A program made the position numbers and the translations under genes. Under the pieces are notes generated by a model. The model was not told where the DNA came from. It did no database searches and was given only the letters and a program-made list of their open reading frames with translations. Source: Odobenus rosmarus divergens (lineage: Eukaryota > Chordata > Mammalia > Carnivora > Odobenidae). From it: a DNA stretch of 64,000 nucleotides. Location: positions 2,956,957-3,020,956 of the forward strand of contig NW_004450302.1 in NCBI RefSeq assembly GCF_000321225.1. Direction: 5' to 3'. Of the stretch, positions 12,044 to 23,905 are shown piece by piece. Position 1 is the first letter of the stretch; each line of letters opens with the position of its first letter.

Positions 12044-12844
12044 GTTAGTTTTAATTATACTTTGAAACCAAAGGCCTAAGCAAACAGGGGAGAAAAGTAT
12101 GTGGGCAAACTTTCTAAGTAGGAAATTATCACAGTGTACATTGAAGCAAATCTTAGATGAAAGTTTTATGATGTCAAGTGTAACTAGGGTTGGACAGACA
12201 TTACAAAATAGGCTGGAAGTTTCTCATGATGCTGAGCCATTAGGTAGAATTTCTAAAGGAAGAGTTCAAATCTGCTACCTTCCTTCATTTATAAAAGTAC
12301 AATTACAAAGCCCTCTGCAGAATACTTGAAAAACACATGATTTCTACTCCCACTTCTGCCCAAGGGCCTGAGGTACAGCCAAGGAAGCACAGAAGAGTGC
12401 CACCGAACTTCCTTGAGGAGAGAGCAACATTATAGCCAGATGGCTGGGATCCATGTTAAAATCACATCATTTATTTATAAAAACATTACTTATAGTTTGT
12501 GTTTGGCTATCATAAGGACCTTTATCAATACATATTAATTTTGGTCTACCAGGCAACACTCCAGAAAAGAAATAGGGTAGTCATTCAGAAATGGATTTGG
12601 CATTATTCTGAACTTCAAGATAGTTCAAATGTCAAGATGTCAAAATGGATGGGTAGTAAAATATAACTAAAAGAAACTGGCTCACTTGCAGGTGGGAATT
12701 TTAGACTTGAGGAATAAATTGGAAATTTGAACTCATAATTTTAGGATTGACACAAACATGGATAGAAATGCTGGAGTAGAGTATTCAGAAAAAAAGGACA
12801 AATGTTATATCCCTGGGGTGGGGGTGGGTGCTGTGAAATGATCC

Positions 12845-12965
12845 TCTACAGTCGAGATTCTTAATGTGGTATCTGTGAACACCCTGAAATTATATGCAAA
12901 TGTGCGTGTGTGCCTGCCTGTGCATGCTCATTTTTATGGCATGAAGAGCCACTGCTACATAGTGA
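12845..12965 (+). mobile_element. old MER-type DNA transposon fragment
   Basis: The order 'gattcttaatgtggtatctg', 'aacaccctgaaattatatgc', 'aaatgtgcgtgtgtgcctg', 'catttttatggcatgaagag' matches a common hAT-type MER element whose consensus has 'ccctgaaattgtatgcaaa'. It is diverged and incomplete, and the subfamily is not resolved. Confidence 0.5.
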
Positions 12966-13324
12966 TAAGAAAAGGAATAAAAGCACACAAAAAATGATTA
13001 TTACATTTCCAAAGAAAAGATGTTGGAAGCCAACTAACAGCCACCATCATCTTTCACTTAGAACAGCAGTTTTCAAACTTTTAAAAATTGATTGCCCCAA
13101 TTGTAAATTTTTTATTAGATACAAAAATATTGTATATTAATTTATAAATTATATACACATTCTATCACTAATCCATTAATATTAGAAAACCTTAATTTCA
13201 CACACACACATGCACACATTCTACTATTTTCTCCCTGTCTGCTGTGGGTCATCTAGTACATCTCATTCTGGTCTTTCCCCTCTTCCTCTCTTATGTCCCT
13301 TTTAATCAATTCTACAAAGAGTAA
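12966..13324. other. unique sequence, nothing firm
   Basis: The words 'gcagttttcaaactttt' at 13067-13083 resemble a hAT terminal sequence, but no element follows. A short (CA)n is at 13200-13216. Confidence 0.35.
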
Positions 13325-13820
13325 TTAGAGAAATCTTCTAGAAATATAAATTATACCTTACTATGGCTTCAAAGACCTTCCAGGATTTAGTTCTTTCTGC
13401 CTCTTCAACCTCATTTCCTCACTCTGTCTCACTCATTTAGCTCTAGCCACACAGGCTTCTTAATTATTCCTTGAACTCTTCAAAATGGTTTCTACCTCCC
13501 AACATTTGTGTCTGCTGTTCCTTCTGCCTGGAACGCTTCTCCTTCAGATCATGGCATGGTGTGATCTCTTACTGCATTTAGGTGTCTGTCTCAAAGAGTC
13601 CCACTGCCACCCCTTTTCAGTCATTTTCTATCTCTGTGTCTTCCAGTCTTTTTTTGTTTTGTTTCAGAGCATTTACCATGGCCTGACATTATACTATCTA
13701 TCTCCCCCAGTAAAATGTAAGCTCCATGTGGCTAGGGACTTTGTCAGTTTCATCCCTGTGTCCCCAACAACCTAGTCTAAGGTCCAGCAGACAGTAGGTC
13801 CTCAATGATAAATGTATGAG
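13325..13820 (+). mobile_element. LINE-2 3' end
   Basis: The consensus landmarks occur in order: 'ccttccaggatttagttctt', 'tctgctgttccttctgcctg' followed by 'gaacgcttctcc', 'gtaaaatgtaagctccatg', 'ggctagggactttgtcagtt', 'tgtgtccccaacaacctag', 'agacagtaggtcctcaatga'. This is the L2 3' region (end of the RT ORF plus 3' UTR), about 500 bp and ancient. The 96-codon frame inside it is not a gene. Confidence 0.85.
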
Positions 13821-13974
13821 GAACAGTCAAAGTAACTGACACACATTCCACCTGCTGTTCATTTGAAAATGAACCTCAAAGGAATGTTTACATAACCGAG
13901 GCCACCACACTAAGATGAACCATCAGCTAAACTATGAGCTAAAAATCAGCTCTCTCTTTTCTCAACTTCCCTAA

Positions 13975-14108
13975 CACTAAAACCACATCTTCCTTAGGGT
14001 ACCTATTACTGTTTCTTTTGTATCGTGCTTTTTTGCATACAGATCTTGTCTCCCCTATCTAATCCTTTATTTTACCCCTCACCACTTCCAACATATAGTA
14101 GGTGCCCA
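13975..14108 (+). mobile_element. second LINE-2 3' fragment
   Basis: A short L2-like tail ends in 'tccaacatatagtaggtgcc', the typical L2 end. It is diverged and lies just downstream of the larger L2. Confidence 0.5.
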
Positions 14109-15284
14109 GCCTCTGGATTGCAGGTGGGGCTGACAGTCACATCCTGGCCATGACAAATTGAGGTCCAGCTGCTCATGCGAGAGTGAGGGCTGCCAGCGCC
14201 TTGGAGCTACCCTAAAAGATGATCCTTGACTCTACAATCAGATGGATGTTCGTGGGCATTCATCTGTTGACAAGGCTGAATGAAGAAAAAAGACTCACAC
14301 TGGAAATGAATCTATGAAAAATCACCAATTCCTTGCATGATAATGGAGGAAAAAACTATCTCAATGTTGATAAAAGAATGATGAACACAAATAGAGACTA
14401 AACTTAAATTATCAGATGACCTTCATTTCTTTTTTAGAGGTCAATTCCTAACAGAAGTAGAAATATCACAAACATGGCACTTACATAATAATGCCTAGTA
14501 GAGCTACATATACTATATTGAATACACTTAAATCAAGTTATGCAATAGGAACAATTTTAAGGATGATGAAATGAAAGTGCTCAAATGTTCAGACTAAGCA
14601 AAATATTCTATACTTAGATCAGTAGGCTGGTCATATAAAATGTCCATAAAAATCTGCTTTCAAAATAAATTCAAATATACTTGGACATGAATAACTTTCA
14701 TGTACCAAAAATTAGATAAAACTTGAAGACAAATGATAATAAGCAAGCCACTTAGCACTTCTGCATCTTAGTATCATCGTCTATAAACTAAAGGAACTGA
14801 AATAAATAACTTCTTAAGGTCTCTTCTTATTTGAATTATAACAGTTCAAATAAGAACCTAGTTGGGTTTTTCAGGATGCTTATGTGTTTTATGCTTATTA
14901 ATGACCAAGCCCAGAACAAATATTACTCTGACACATTAACTTAGATGGTCCAAAGTCCATCTTATCATAGAAGTCCACAAAAACAGAGAAGCAATCAAAA
15001 GGGAGTGTAGAGGTGGAAACTGAAGTACTTCAAGAGTAAAATAAAATGGAATCCAATCAAGAAAAAAATTGCAATCAACAGGTCTGGGAGAAAAATAATC
15101 CAAAATACAAGTATCAATAAAAAAGAAAGTTTTCAAAGGCATAATACTGTTAAAGAGCTTGTGGCAACAGAGAAGGGCAAATGAGCTTGCAGTATGACAT
15201 ACTAGCAAAAACAATGATTTTTAGATTTCATATTCATCACCATAATTCATAATGACCTAGGAAGGTATTTGTTTCTATAGTCTT
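14109..15284. other. unique sequence
   Basis: Nothing is clearly recognised. The stretch 14745-14830 is weakly MIR-like. A 92-codon minus-strand frame at 14936-15214 has no splice or initiation context. Confidence 0.35.
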
Positions 15285-15410
15285 ATGTAGGAATTGCCAT
15301 ATTGAAACAGACCACTGGTCCATCCCTTTTGCCATGTGACTCTGACAGGGAACAGATGCTTCAGAGGAAAGCTCTACTCTCAGCAACCCAAATCCAATAA
15401 TACACCTAAT
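15285..15410 (+). mobile_element. CR1/L3-like ancient LINE 3' fragment
   Basis: The words 'ggaattgccatattgaaaca', 'gaccactggtccatccc', 'gtgactctgacagggaacag' and 'atgcttcagaggaaag' follow the order of the CR1-clade 3' region (gccatactgggtcagacc, aatggtccat, ctgtctccgacagtgg, tgcttcagaggg). CR1/L3 elements in placental mammals are very old. I am moderately sure. Confidence 0.5.
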
Positions 15411-17214
15411 GGTGCAATTCTATATCAAGAACATCATTTCTTTTTGACCTCAGATGGCAATTATCTTCTACCCAAAGCAGGAGGCTGACTCACTTTGATT
15501 TCATGCTGGGTGGCCCACTTAAGGCGTTCCACTTAAAATTACATCAAGGCTGCTATCTTCATTCACTTGGCTTTTCTGACACACTAAACTACTTTCACAA
15601 TCTGCTGTCATCACCATCACTATTAGGCTCTCAGAGGTTTGGAATCATGTAGGTTTAATACAAATGGTTGTATTTGTACTAACAACTGATGTTTTGAAAA
15701 TCGTTGCTTTCTTTAAAAAAATCAAGGTTTTCTATTATTAGCTTCCCTGTTTTTCCATTTTACTTCCATGAATATTCCCAATTTAATATAAATAATCATC
15801 TTGAAGTGGAGACAAAAAGGAGATATGAAACTTTCATGTTTGAAGGAGACCATAAAGACACAGAGTGGTAAGAATAGCCTTTTGATAGAAATTCCCTAGA
15901 ACAAAAAAAAAAAGGAAGAAAGGAAGGAATGAAATTCCCTAGAACAAATGAATTTGTGGGCTTTGTTGTTGATGGTTCTTTGACAGAGGAAAAAAAATTA
16001 ATAATAAAATAAGTAGACTAGAATGGCAAAAGGCAGGCAAGTGATCAGGAGTTTGAAACTAGAGCCATGTCTCAGTAGTTTACAGTCCCCTTCAGGTTCC
16101 AACGTCCGTTGTAGAAGCATTTTTCAGCCATAAACCCAGGTCCTGTCACCTCCAGAGGACTCTCCTTTGGGAAAGATCTTCCCCTACCACACCCTTTCGC
16201 TAGCCCTGGAGCAGACAATTTTAAGAATTAGAACTAGAATGATATTTAAGCTAATAGGAAAGAATAGATAAAGCCTTTTCCCAACTGGGAAAACAATGAC
16301 AAACTTGGAGAAACCAATTATTTTTTCCATCATTGTACTCTGGACATAAGAAACTGCAGCAGATCATGGTGGTCAATGATGGTGCTTCACAACTTGAACA
16401 GAACAGTTCTACTAAAATTCTGAATATTGTTTTTGAGATGACTCTTTTCTATTAATGAAAATTTGAAGGCTTAATAAGAAAGCTTATGACCAAGTGTTTA
16501 AAATATCCCTTATATAAAAACCATCTACCAAATGGACTAGTAACCCAAGGTCTTCTAGTAATCAACAGATAAAAAAAAAAACTGGAGCAAAATTATCAGG
16601 ATACTTCATGAGATAAGAGACCCAAAGGCATACAAGAACCACAAATAACCACAAAGTAACTCAAGAACATGTCATCAGGAAAAACTTGGCCTTAAGTATG
16701 AATTAAATGATCCTATTGGCTCTTTGTATACCTTAAAAAAACCTCTGAATCAATTCTGGGACCTAAACAAATCAGTAATATTACCTTATCTTAATATTAA
16801 ACTGATATTTCTAGACAAAGATGTCTTCCAAAAGTAAAATTTTCCTTTATTATTCTGGAAATAAGGTTTCTATAAAAATCTATAACATGGTAGAAACTCA
16901 TAGTGCCCAGAACACTTATAAATGTTAAATAAAAATAACTTACTGGAAAAAAAAACTTATTGAGGCTGAACTTTGTGATTCCTAAAAATAGCAACAGTGA
17001 CTGTAGTATAGAAAAGAAAGTAACCTTCTCTCAAAAATCTTATTAAGATAAAGGAAACAGTCTGAAAGAAAAAATAGTACAAACTTTTTATCAGAAGAAA
17101 CAGGATTTCTTCTTATCACTAATAATGGTAGTTAAAAGAGCAAAAAAAAACATGATACCATATACTTGAAAGTTGCTAGGAGTAGGTCTTAGACATTCTC
17201 AGCACACACACAAA
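15411..17214. other. unique sequence with one short duplication
   Basis: An 18-bp repeat (gaaattccctagaacaaa) is at 15888-15905 and 15931-15948, the copies separated by a purine-rich stretch. Nothing else is recognised. Confidence 0.4.
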
Positions 17215-17219
17215 AAAAA

Positions 17220-17385
17220 GAGAGAGTTAAGTGTGTAAGGTGATGAATATGTTAATTATCTTGATCTTGGTAATCATTCCACAATGCATATGTATATGAA
17301 ATCATCACATTGTATACTTTTAAATATATATAATTATACTGTCAATTATTCCTCAATAAAGCTGTGGGGAAAAGAACAATAATAA
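17220..17385 (+). mobile_element. old LINE-1 3' end
   Basis: It matches the end of an older L1: 'gtgatgaatatgttaattat', 'taatcattccacaatgcata', 'atcacattgtatacttttaa', 'tgtcaattattcctcaataa'. The tail has decayed. Confidence 0.7.
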
Positions 17386-17939
17386 ATAAAATTCATAGAT
17401 ACTTAAAGATTCATTCAACTGTTACCATGCTGGCCAGGGAAGTCAGTGATTACTGAACTCATTACAAATCTAATATTTTCTATTTGTTGTGGAAATCTGT
17501 GTATTCAGGCATAGGCTACCCAAGCCAATGACAGGCATCCAGATAACAGGAATCTTGGCATATGAGATCTCAGAATTTCTCCAGATTTTTTTTTTTTTGG
17601 AGGAATTCATACTAACCAATAATATAGTTAGCAGTCTACAACAGGATGGAGAGAAAAAAGCAATAGACTTAGATGATTAGTAATCCAACCAGATTGCAGA
17701 AGGAGTTACCCATTTGTACATGTTTTTTTATTTTCCCAAAGGCAGAGAATGGTCCCTCAAGAAATCATATGACCAATTCCTTACCTTCCTAGATATAAAT
17801 ATGCAACTCATTCAAGATAGATGGTTAGCCACTCTATTTTTAAAAAATTTTCAGGGAACAATATACCATCGTTCATCTTTGATGTTCAGTTCATCCTTCT
17901 GTTTCATCATTTTTACAGGTAAAATGCATTCTGAATCCA
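17386..17939. other. unique sequence, nothing recognised
   Basis: This is AT-rich with a T-run at 17588-17598. Two short plus-strand frames have no support. Confidence 0.35.
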
Positions 17940-18745
17940 TCCCTTTCCTTTGCTCCCACCAATGACATGGAAAGGTCCTCACCACTGCTCATCAACTCTA
18001 TGGCAAGAGTCTTATAACCTTGTTTCCTTCCTCCCAAAACAGAGATCTGACTATGTCAATTCATGATTTAAAAATTATTTTTCATAGATGCCTACCACCT
18101 ACAAAATACAATTGAAACATAGTCTTCATTAACACTAAGAAAAAAACTGAGGGTTGTTGGAAGGGAGGTGGGTGGGGGGATGGGGTAACTGGGTGATGGG
18201 CATTAAGGAGGGAATGTGATGTGATGAGCCCTGGGTGTTATATGCAACTGATGAATTACTAAACTCTACATCTGAAACTAATGATGTACTATATGTTGGC
18301 TAATTGAATTTAAATTAAAAAAAAAGGAAAAAAAAAAAAAGAAACAGTCTTCACAATCCATACCCAAACTATTTTCCAGCTTTGTGTCCTTCTGTTTCCA
18401 CCTGTGCAGCATATGCTCCAGCCACATTCAACTCCCAAACTTTACCCAAAAAAGTCTCCTTTTATATATTCACTTATGTTTCATTATTTGCCTGGAATTA
18501 CCTTTCCTTCATTTGCAACTGTTGACTGTACTTCAAGGCCCACTGCCTTCCCAAAATTTCTGTAGAATTTCCCACTCAGGATGGATCTTACACTCCTTTG
18601 TTCCCTTAACACATTACATAATTACCACATTCTATCTTCATTACATTTGCACAAAAATTTATTTGTAATCCACTTGAAGGCAGGGATAGTCTTTATTTAT
18701 TTCTTGGCATGGAACTTGCACAGGATCTACAATAAGGGAAGGTTT
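17940..18745 (+). mobile_element. LINE-2, interrupted by a younger L1
   Basis: The left part (17940-18128) resembles the L2 '3' ORF end (ctgactatgtcaattc ... cctacaaaatacaattgaaa)'. The right part (18354-18745) continues with 'ctgtgcagcatatgctccag', 'ttcaaggcccactgcc' and 'ccacttgaaggcagggatag', ending near 'acaggatctacaat'. The sequence between is an L1 tail at 18129-18340. Together they read as one L2 of about 600 bp. Confidence 0.7.
18129..18340 (+). mobile_element. LINE-1 3' end inserted in L2
   Basis: This is a sense L1 tail: a G-rich 3' UTR stretch at 18150-18185, then 'ggtaactgggtgatgggcat', 'atgagccctgggtgttatat', 'aactaatgatgtactatatg', and an A-rich tail. The flanks gaaaca(ta)gtcttca at 18114-18128 and 18341-18353 fit a TSD that has a 2-bp difference. 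Confidence 0.85.
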
Positions 18746-19479
18746 ACTGATAAGTTTACTGTTACACTCAAGGTATAACAGAAAGAGTGGTCTGGATATT
18801 TATGTTCTTCTAGTTTTGCTACTTATTGGCTATGTCTAGGGCAAGTCACAATATCTCTGAGTCAATAGCTGCTATAGCTTTAGGCAACAAGTCTGTATTC
18901 TAAGCAAGAGGAAGATAAAGGGACAAAAGGAAAGGTGAAGACAAGACAGGAAAGGTGAAGACAACTCAGCTTTCTTAGGAATGGACACTTCCTCTGGTGA
19001 TTTGGTGACTTCACCAAAATCAGCGTTCTGTAAGTAAGAAATAAAATGAAATGGTGCTGATACAAAATTAGTAGAGCCCCTAACAACTTAGAAGAGGGAA
19101 GATAGTGAAATCGCTACATTTTCAGGCAACAGTAAAACAAAGCTAGAGGAAAAAAAAAATCAAGTTAATGTGGACAAATTGCAGAAAAGCCTCCCAAGAC
19201 TTCATCAGTCGCTGGGCAGAGAAATGGCAGATGAACTCCAGTGTAGCTAAGTGTTAGCTAATGTTTTTTTAGTACTGGGAAAACATACAAGAAATTTTAC
19301 TCACAGAATCTAAATTGTACTTAATGGATTATGGACATTCAACAATTAAAACCAAAGAAAAGTTTCTCAGATCTTTAGGAAGTGATCCTTGAAGACATTA
19401 GTCTAATGGGCTTCTCTGGGCAAATAGGGCACAAAACTGGAAGCATTCTGATAAAAAGCACTGTGACTTTTATTTTTAA
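18746..19479. other. unique sequence with a short duplication
   Basis: The 17-bp unit aggaaaggtgaagacaa is repeated at 18928-18944 and 18948-18964. No gene is recognised. Confidence 0.4.
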
Positions 19480-19690
19480 ATTTGTTTATTCAAAAATTTG
19501 TTAAACAAACATTTATTGAGCATTCCTATGTGAAAAGTACCATGCCAGATGCTGGAGGCTGGAGGAGGAAAAAATAACACAACGTGGGGTTAGGCATTAT
19601 CACTGCCTTCAAAAGAGATTAGAATGAGGAGGGAGACACATAGGAAGGCCTGGGCAAAACAGAAGGGTTGGGAGAGATGGCGCTGAGTGA
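19480..19690 (-). mobile_element. LINE-2 3' end (antisense)
   Basis: On the plus strand 'aaacaaacatttattgagca', 'ttcctatgtgaaaagtacca', 'tgccagatgctgg', 'aacacaacgtggggtt' and 'actgccttcaaaagagatta' follow the reverse complement of the L2 end. Old and diverged. Confidence 0.6.
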
Positions 19691-19744
19691 AAGCAGATTC
19701 CAAATGGGACCATGGATGTTGGGCTGTCTGTTACTCTAACACTG

Positions 19745-20020
19745 CTCCAGGGACAGGATGGAGAATCATGAACATTTTCCTATAACAGTAATGACTCATC
19801 TACTGACAACATGACTTTTAATGGCTGCACTGCAGTCCATCATATGGTGTACCATAATTTATTAAACCAATACAATGTAATTAGACATTTAGCTTGTTTC
19901 CAATTACTTGATGTTCTAGGAGCTATATTGGCTTATTTCCTTAGAATAAATTCCTAGAAGTGAAACTTCTGGGCCTAGGGCTCTGCACATTTTCAAGATT
20001 TTTAAAAAATAATTTTTATT
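19745..20020 (-). mobile_element. old LINE-1 fragment (antisense)
   Basis: The plus strand shows the typical antisense old-L1 series: 'taatggctgcactgcagtcc', 'tgtaccataatttattaaac', 'tagacatttagcttgtttcc', 'ttagaataaattcctagaag', 'tgaaacttctgggcctaggg'. Confidence 0.7.
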
Positions 20021-21045
20021 ATTTATTTTTAATTATAAAAATAATGTTCTACTATATAAAATTTAGAAATAAAAGCATGTCAAAATATTATGGTGAAGAA
20101 CATTATAGTTTTTTTAATTATTATTTTTTATTATGTTCAGTTAGCCAACATATAGTACATCATTAGTTTCTGATGTAGTGTTCAACGATTCATTAGTTGA
20201 GTATAACACCAGTGTTCATCACAACACGTGCCCCCTCTTAATACCCATCACCTGGTTACCCCAACCCCCCAGCCCCCTCCCTTCTGAAACTCTCAGTTTG
20301 TTTCCTGGGAGTACAGAGTCTCTCATGGTTTGTCTCCCCCCTCTGATTTCTTCCCATTCAGTTTTCTCTCCCTTCCCCTATGGTCCTCTGTGCTATTCCT
20401 TATGTTCCACATATGAGTGAAACCATATGATAATTGTCTTTCTTTGCTTGACTTATTTCACTTAGCATAACGCCCTCCAGTTCCATCCATGTCGATGCAA
20501 ATGGTAGGTATTCATCCTTTCTGATGCCTGAGTAATATTCCATTGTATATATGAACAAAATCTTCTTTATCCATTCATCTGTTGAAAGACATCTCGACTC
20601 TTCCCACAGTTTGGCTATTGTGGACATTGCTATGAACAGTGCGGTGCTATGCACACATATACATCTATTTCAAAAAGTGAGAACTTACTGTATATGATGT
20701 CTTATAACCTTGTATTTTCACTTAATAGGGTATAAACATCTTTCCACTCATTAAATATTCTTCTATAAACATCACTTCTAATGGTTGCATATATTCCACT
20801 GTATGCTAGTAGCTTAGACATTTAGCCTGTTTCCAATTTTGTGCTTTTATAAACAAGTGTTCAGTGAATACCTTTAAACATCTTTATGTATATTTATTTT
20901 CTTAAAGTATATTTAAGGTTGAATTGTCAAGTCAAAGGGCATTTACAATTAAAATTTTTGTTACATTTCCCCCATATTGTCCTCTGAGAAGGTTATACTA
21001 GTCAATATACCTACCTGCAGTGTGTGGTTACTTTCTACACTTTTG
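20021..21045 (-). mobile_element. second old LINE-1 fragment, split by a younger L1
   Basis: The left piece (about 20025-20102) and right piece (20656-21045) are consecutive parts of one antisense old L1. The left has 'aaaatttagaaataaaagca'. The right has 'taaacatctttccactcatt', 'atggttgcatatattccact' and 'ttgaattgtcaagtcaaagg'. The younger L1 at 20103-20655 lies between them. Confidence 0.65.
20103..20655 (-). mobile_element. younger LINE-1: ORF2 C-terminus plus 3' UTR
   Basis: On the minus strand it reads from the last part of L1 ORF2 through the 3' UTR to an A-rich tail. The 84-codon minus frame at 20400-20654 carries the hallmark ORF2p C-terminal words STDEWIKKI, YTMEYYSGIRKDE and TWMELEGVMLSEISQ, then stops. 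This region is not a host gene. About 550 bp remain, so the element is heavily 5'-truncated and inactive. Confidence 0.85.
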
Positions 21046-21074
21046 CCCAACCCTGAATATTTTCACTTATTGCT

Positions 21075-21590
21075 GCCCAGCCCTTGTCAGTCTGATAAAT
21101 TCCTATAGATCTTTTATGACATAATTCAAATATCACCTCCTCTGAGAGGTCTTCCCTGATCTCATTTCCTTCTCAGGTATAGTTATTGCTCCCTTCACTA
21201 TGCTCTATAACACCATTTATGTTCCACATTTTTAGTGCTTACTTCTTTTTTGAGAGAGAGAGAGAGAGAGAGAGCAGGGCGGGAGTAGGGGGGAGAGGGA
21301 GAGGGGGAGAGAGAATCTTAAGCAGGCTCCATGCCCTGTGCAGAGCCTGATGCAGGGCTCAATCTCATGACCCTGAGATCGTGACCTAAGCCAAAATCAA
21401 GAGTTGGACACTTAACTGACTGAGCCACCCAAGTGCCCCTTTAGTGTTTACTTCTAAGTAGTCAAATTACTCATTCAAATATTGTCTTTTCAAGTAGACT
21501 GTGCTTCTTATTCACTGCTGTAGTCCCAGTGCTTGGCTGTGTCTGATACACATTAGACACCACCAAATGTTTGCTGGATGAATGTATAGA
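21075..21590 (+). mobile_element. LINE-2 3' end, interrupted by a CAN-SINE
   Basis: The left part (21075-21246) has 'caaatatcacctcctctgag' and 'aggtcttccctgatctcatt'. The right part (21456-21590) has 'agtagactgtgcttctta', 'tgtagtcccagtgcttggct' and 'atgtttgctggatgaatg'. Both are L2 consensus landmarks in sense order. Confidence 0.75.
21247..21440 (-). mobile_element. CAN-SINE inserted in L2
   Basis: An antisense SINE with a long (GA)n at 21251-21274 (inverse of its CT tail) and the inverted head 'gagccacccaagtgcccct'. The TSD ttagtgYttacttct is at 21232-21246 and 21441-21455 with one mismatch. The head is diverged, so this is an older copy. Confidence 0.9.
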
Positions 21591-21837
21591 TTACTGTCAC
21601 AACTTCCCATGTTTTCTTACAGAAAATGCTGCATGTTTGATTTCAGATTTCAATTCTTGATATAATGAGCTATATAAGAATCTGTCGGTGTTAAATAAAA
21701 ATAGGAAGTGTCCTGGTTTTTTTAAAGTATAATCTAGTGGGAAGTGTTCATTAGTAATCTTTATGGAAAGGAAAACAAGGCATACATTTCCAAACTATCT
21801 GGTAGACCTATCAGATATTTATAAGCAAAAAAGTCTT

Positions 21838-22031
21838 TTTTTTTAAAGATTGATTTATTTATTTGACAGAGAGAGACACAGCGAGAGAGAGAACACAAGC
21901 AGAGGCAGTGGGAGAGGGAGAAGCAGGCTTCCCGTGGAGCAGGGAGCCCGTTGCAGGGGCAATCCCAGGACCCTGGAATCATGACCCGAGCTGAAGGCAG
22001 ACGCTTAACCACTGGGCCACCCAGGCGCCCC
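21838..22031 (-). mobile_element. CAN-SINE
   Basis: A full-length antisense copy from the poly-T to 'gccacccaggcgcccc'. A perfect 13-bp TSD, gcaaaaaagtctt, is at 21825-21837 and 22032-22044. It ends the 83-codon minus frame at 21761-22012, which is not a gene. Confidence 0.95.
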
Positions 22032-22044
22032 GCAAAAAAGTCTT

Positions 22045-23504
22045 AATGTTATAAATTGTTTTCACTTTAAAAGGGAAATTTTTCGTTAATGCACATAAAC
22101 ACACTTTGCATTGTCAAATACACACACGCACATACACCCTATCACTGTATGCAAACAACCAAGATCTACAAGTTCCAAATAAGTAGAATATGGGGAAACT
22201 TAAAAATAGTTATGTTAAACTAATTTTATAACACTTCATAATCCTTCCAAGGGTGTAAAGCATCAATAATTCCACTTTTACTGTAAACAACCCAAAATAT
22301 GAACATCCTTGTACATACATCTTGCAAGAACTGTCCTGATAATGGGGGGAAATGTAGTGTTTATTTTAGCATGAGCCAGACTAATTAGTATGCCTGTCAA
22401 AATCTTCCTGTCCCATATTATTCTTGAAACCTTGATAAGCTCATTTGTTTCAAAGCTGGGGAAACAGAGATGATAAAAACAAAAGAAACTATCATAGCCT
22501 GTAGGAAACTCTACAGGTCAAATGTCTCAGGCTCTTCAATCTTCTGGAGCTTCGGAATTGATTGGAAATGACATCTGCAAGGTTGTTGTCTCTCATTGAA
22601 ATATTTTTTTCCTGCAAACTCAGCACCCTTGGAGTGAAGAAACTGATTTCGTGTTAAATGGTTTATCTAGAGCAAATTCAAACACTTAGGATGTTGCAAC
22701 TCAGTATAAGTGCATTCCTTTCATGTTTGAAATCTCTCTTTTTTTAATGTTTGTTTTCATTCTTATATTGATTGTAGATCAGAATTCAGAGCAGGACATT
22801 AATAACATACCCAATAATTTCTCCTTACTGTTTTTTCTAGATTATTCCTTGTTGTGATGGCCATAAACTCAAGCACTATCAAGATTTACAGAACACTAGT
22901 AACTTATTACAAAGCTCCTCAGTCCAAAATGCTTTCTTTCCAAAGAACCATTTTAAGTGATGACCACAAGGTGTGTGATAAGAAAACTGGTTGGGCAAAA
23001 GGTTTATTGCCATTCAGAATAGACCATTAGGGTTAGCATACAAAACATTTTTTAAAATGTTTAAATACGTATTTTCCAAAGTGTTTGCTAAATATGAAAC
23101 TAATGGAACACTCTTTGAACTTAAGTACAGAAAGGCATAAAGCTCAAGATACTAAGTGGTAGACCAGAAAATAAATCCTAGTTTTCAGATTGGGGTTCCA
23201 ATATATCTGCACCTTAAATTTTTTCTTTCCTTTTTAAAAAAATTTGCCCATGTAAAAAAATGTTATGTCTTGTAAATCTCTTTGCCCTTCATCCCTTACT
23301 TTTCCTTATAATTTATCCGTTGAAGAACCTGGGATGTTCAATTGTTTAGAGTTTCCCATTGTCCGAATTTTGCTAATTGCACGCTCACAGTTCCACACAT
23401 TCTTCTGTCCTGTTTTTCCTACAAATTGCCAGTTGGACCCAAAGGCTTGATGACTCATGTCTGACATTATTTTGTGCCTGTTTCTTTTCTTTCTTTTTTA
23501 TGTT
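22045..23504. other. unique sequence
   Basis: I see no repeat family and no exon candidate in about 1.4 kb. Confidence 0.4.
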
Positions 23505-23582
23505 CCGCTATGCTCACCACAAGTGTAGCTACCATCTGTCACCATACAATGCTATTACAATACTATTGATTATATGTGCCTC
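23505..23582 (-). mobile_element. short old LINE-1 fragment
   Basis: 'gctaccatctgtcaccatac' and 'aatgctattacaatactatt' match the same antisense L1 words seen at 55180-55220 in this window. Confidence 0.55.
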
Positions 23583-23699
23583 AGTTTATTAATTTGAAAA
23601 TTGGAAACCCACACATGAAAGTATTACAGCTCACTGAGGTATCTGTACTTATCACTGCAGAGGAAGTTGAAGGCCAAAAAACAACCTTGGCAAGAGTTT

Positions 23700-23905
23700 G
23701 GTCAGAGAACTCAGACCCTCCAATTGCCCGGCTTCTGTCTGGTTCCAGCTTTGCCACATGGGAGGTACGTGATCCCAGACAAATTTTAGCCTCAGTTCCC
23801 CGCCCCCCTCAGTCAAGGATACCACTCACTTCATGAGACTTCTGAGGGTTAAATGGGGTGATGCATTCAAACAAGATTTTTAAACTGTGAAGTACTATAA
23901 ACATG
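23700..23905 (+). mobile_element. MIR SINE, diverged
   Basis: Landmarks are 'tggttccagctttgccacat', 'gatcccagacaaattttagc', 'ctcagttcccc', 'gggttaaatggggtgatgca' and 'gtgaagtactataaac'. It follows MIR order with several changes. Confidence 0.55.

Larger units (their letters stand above)
10801..12844. other. unique sequence with a TG microsatellite and a short duplication
   Basis: It contains a (TG)n tract at 11422-11452 and a 19-bp direct repeat at 12004-12022 and 12025-12043. No gene or older repeat is recognised. Confidence 0.4.

Noticed and set aside
20400..20654. 84-codon minus-strand frame as a gene
   Set aside because: Its words (STDEWIKK, YTMEYYSGI, WMELEG) are those of the L1 ORF2 C-terminus.
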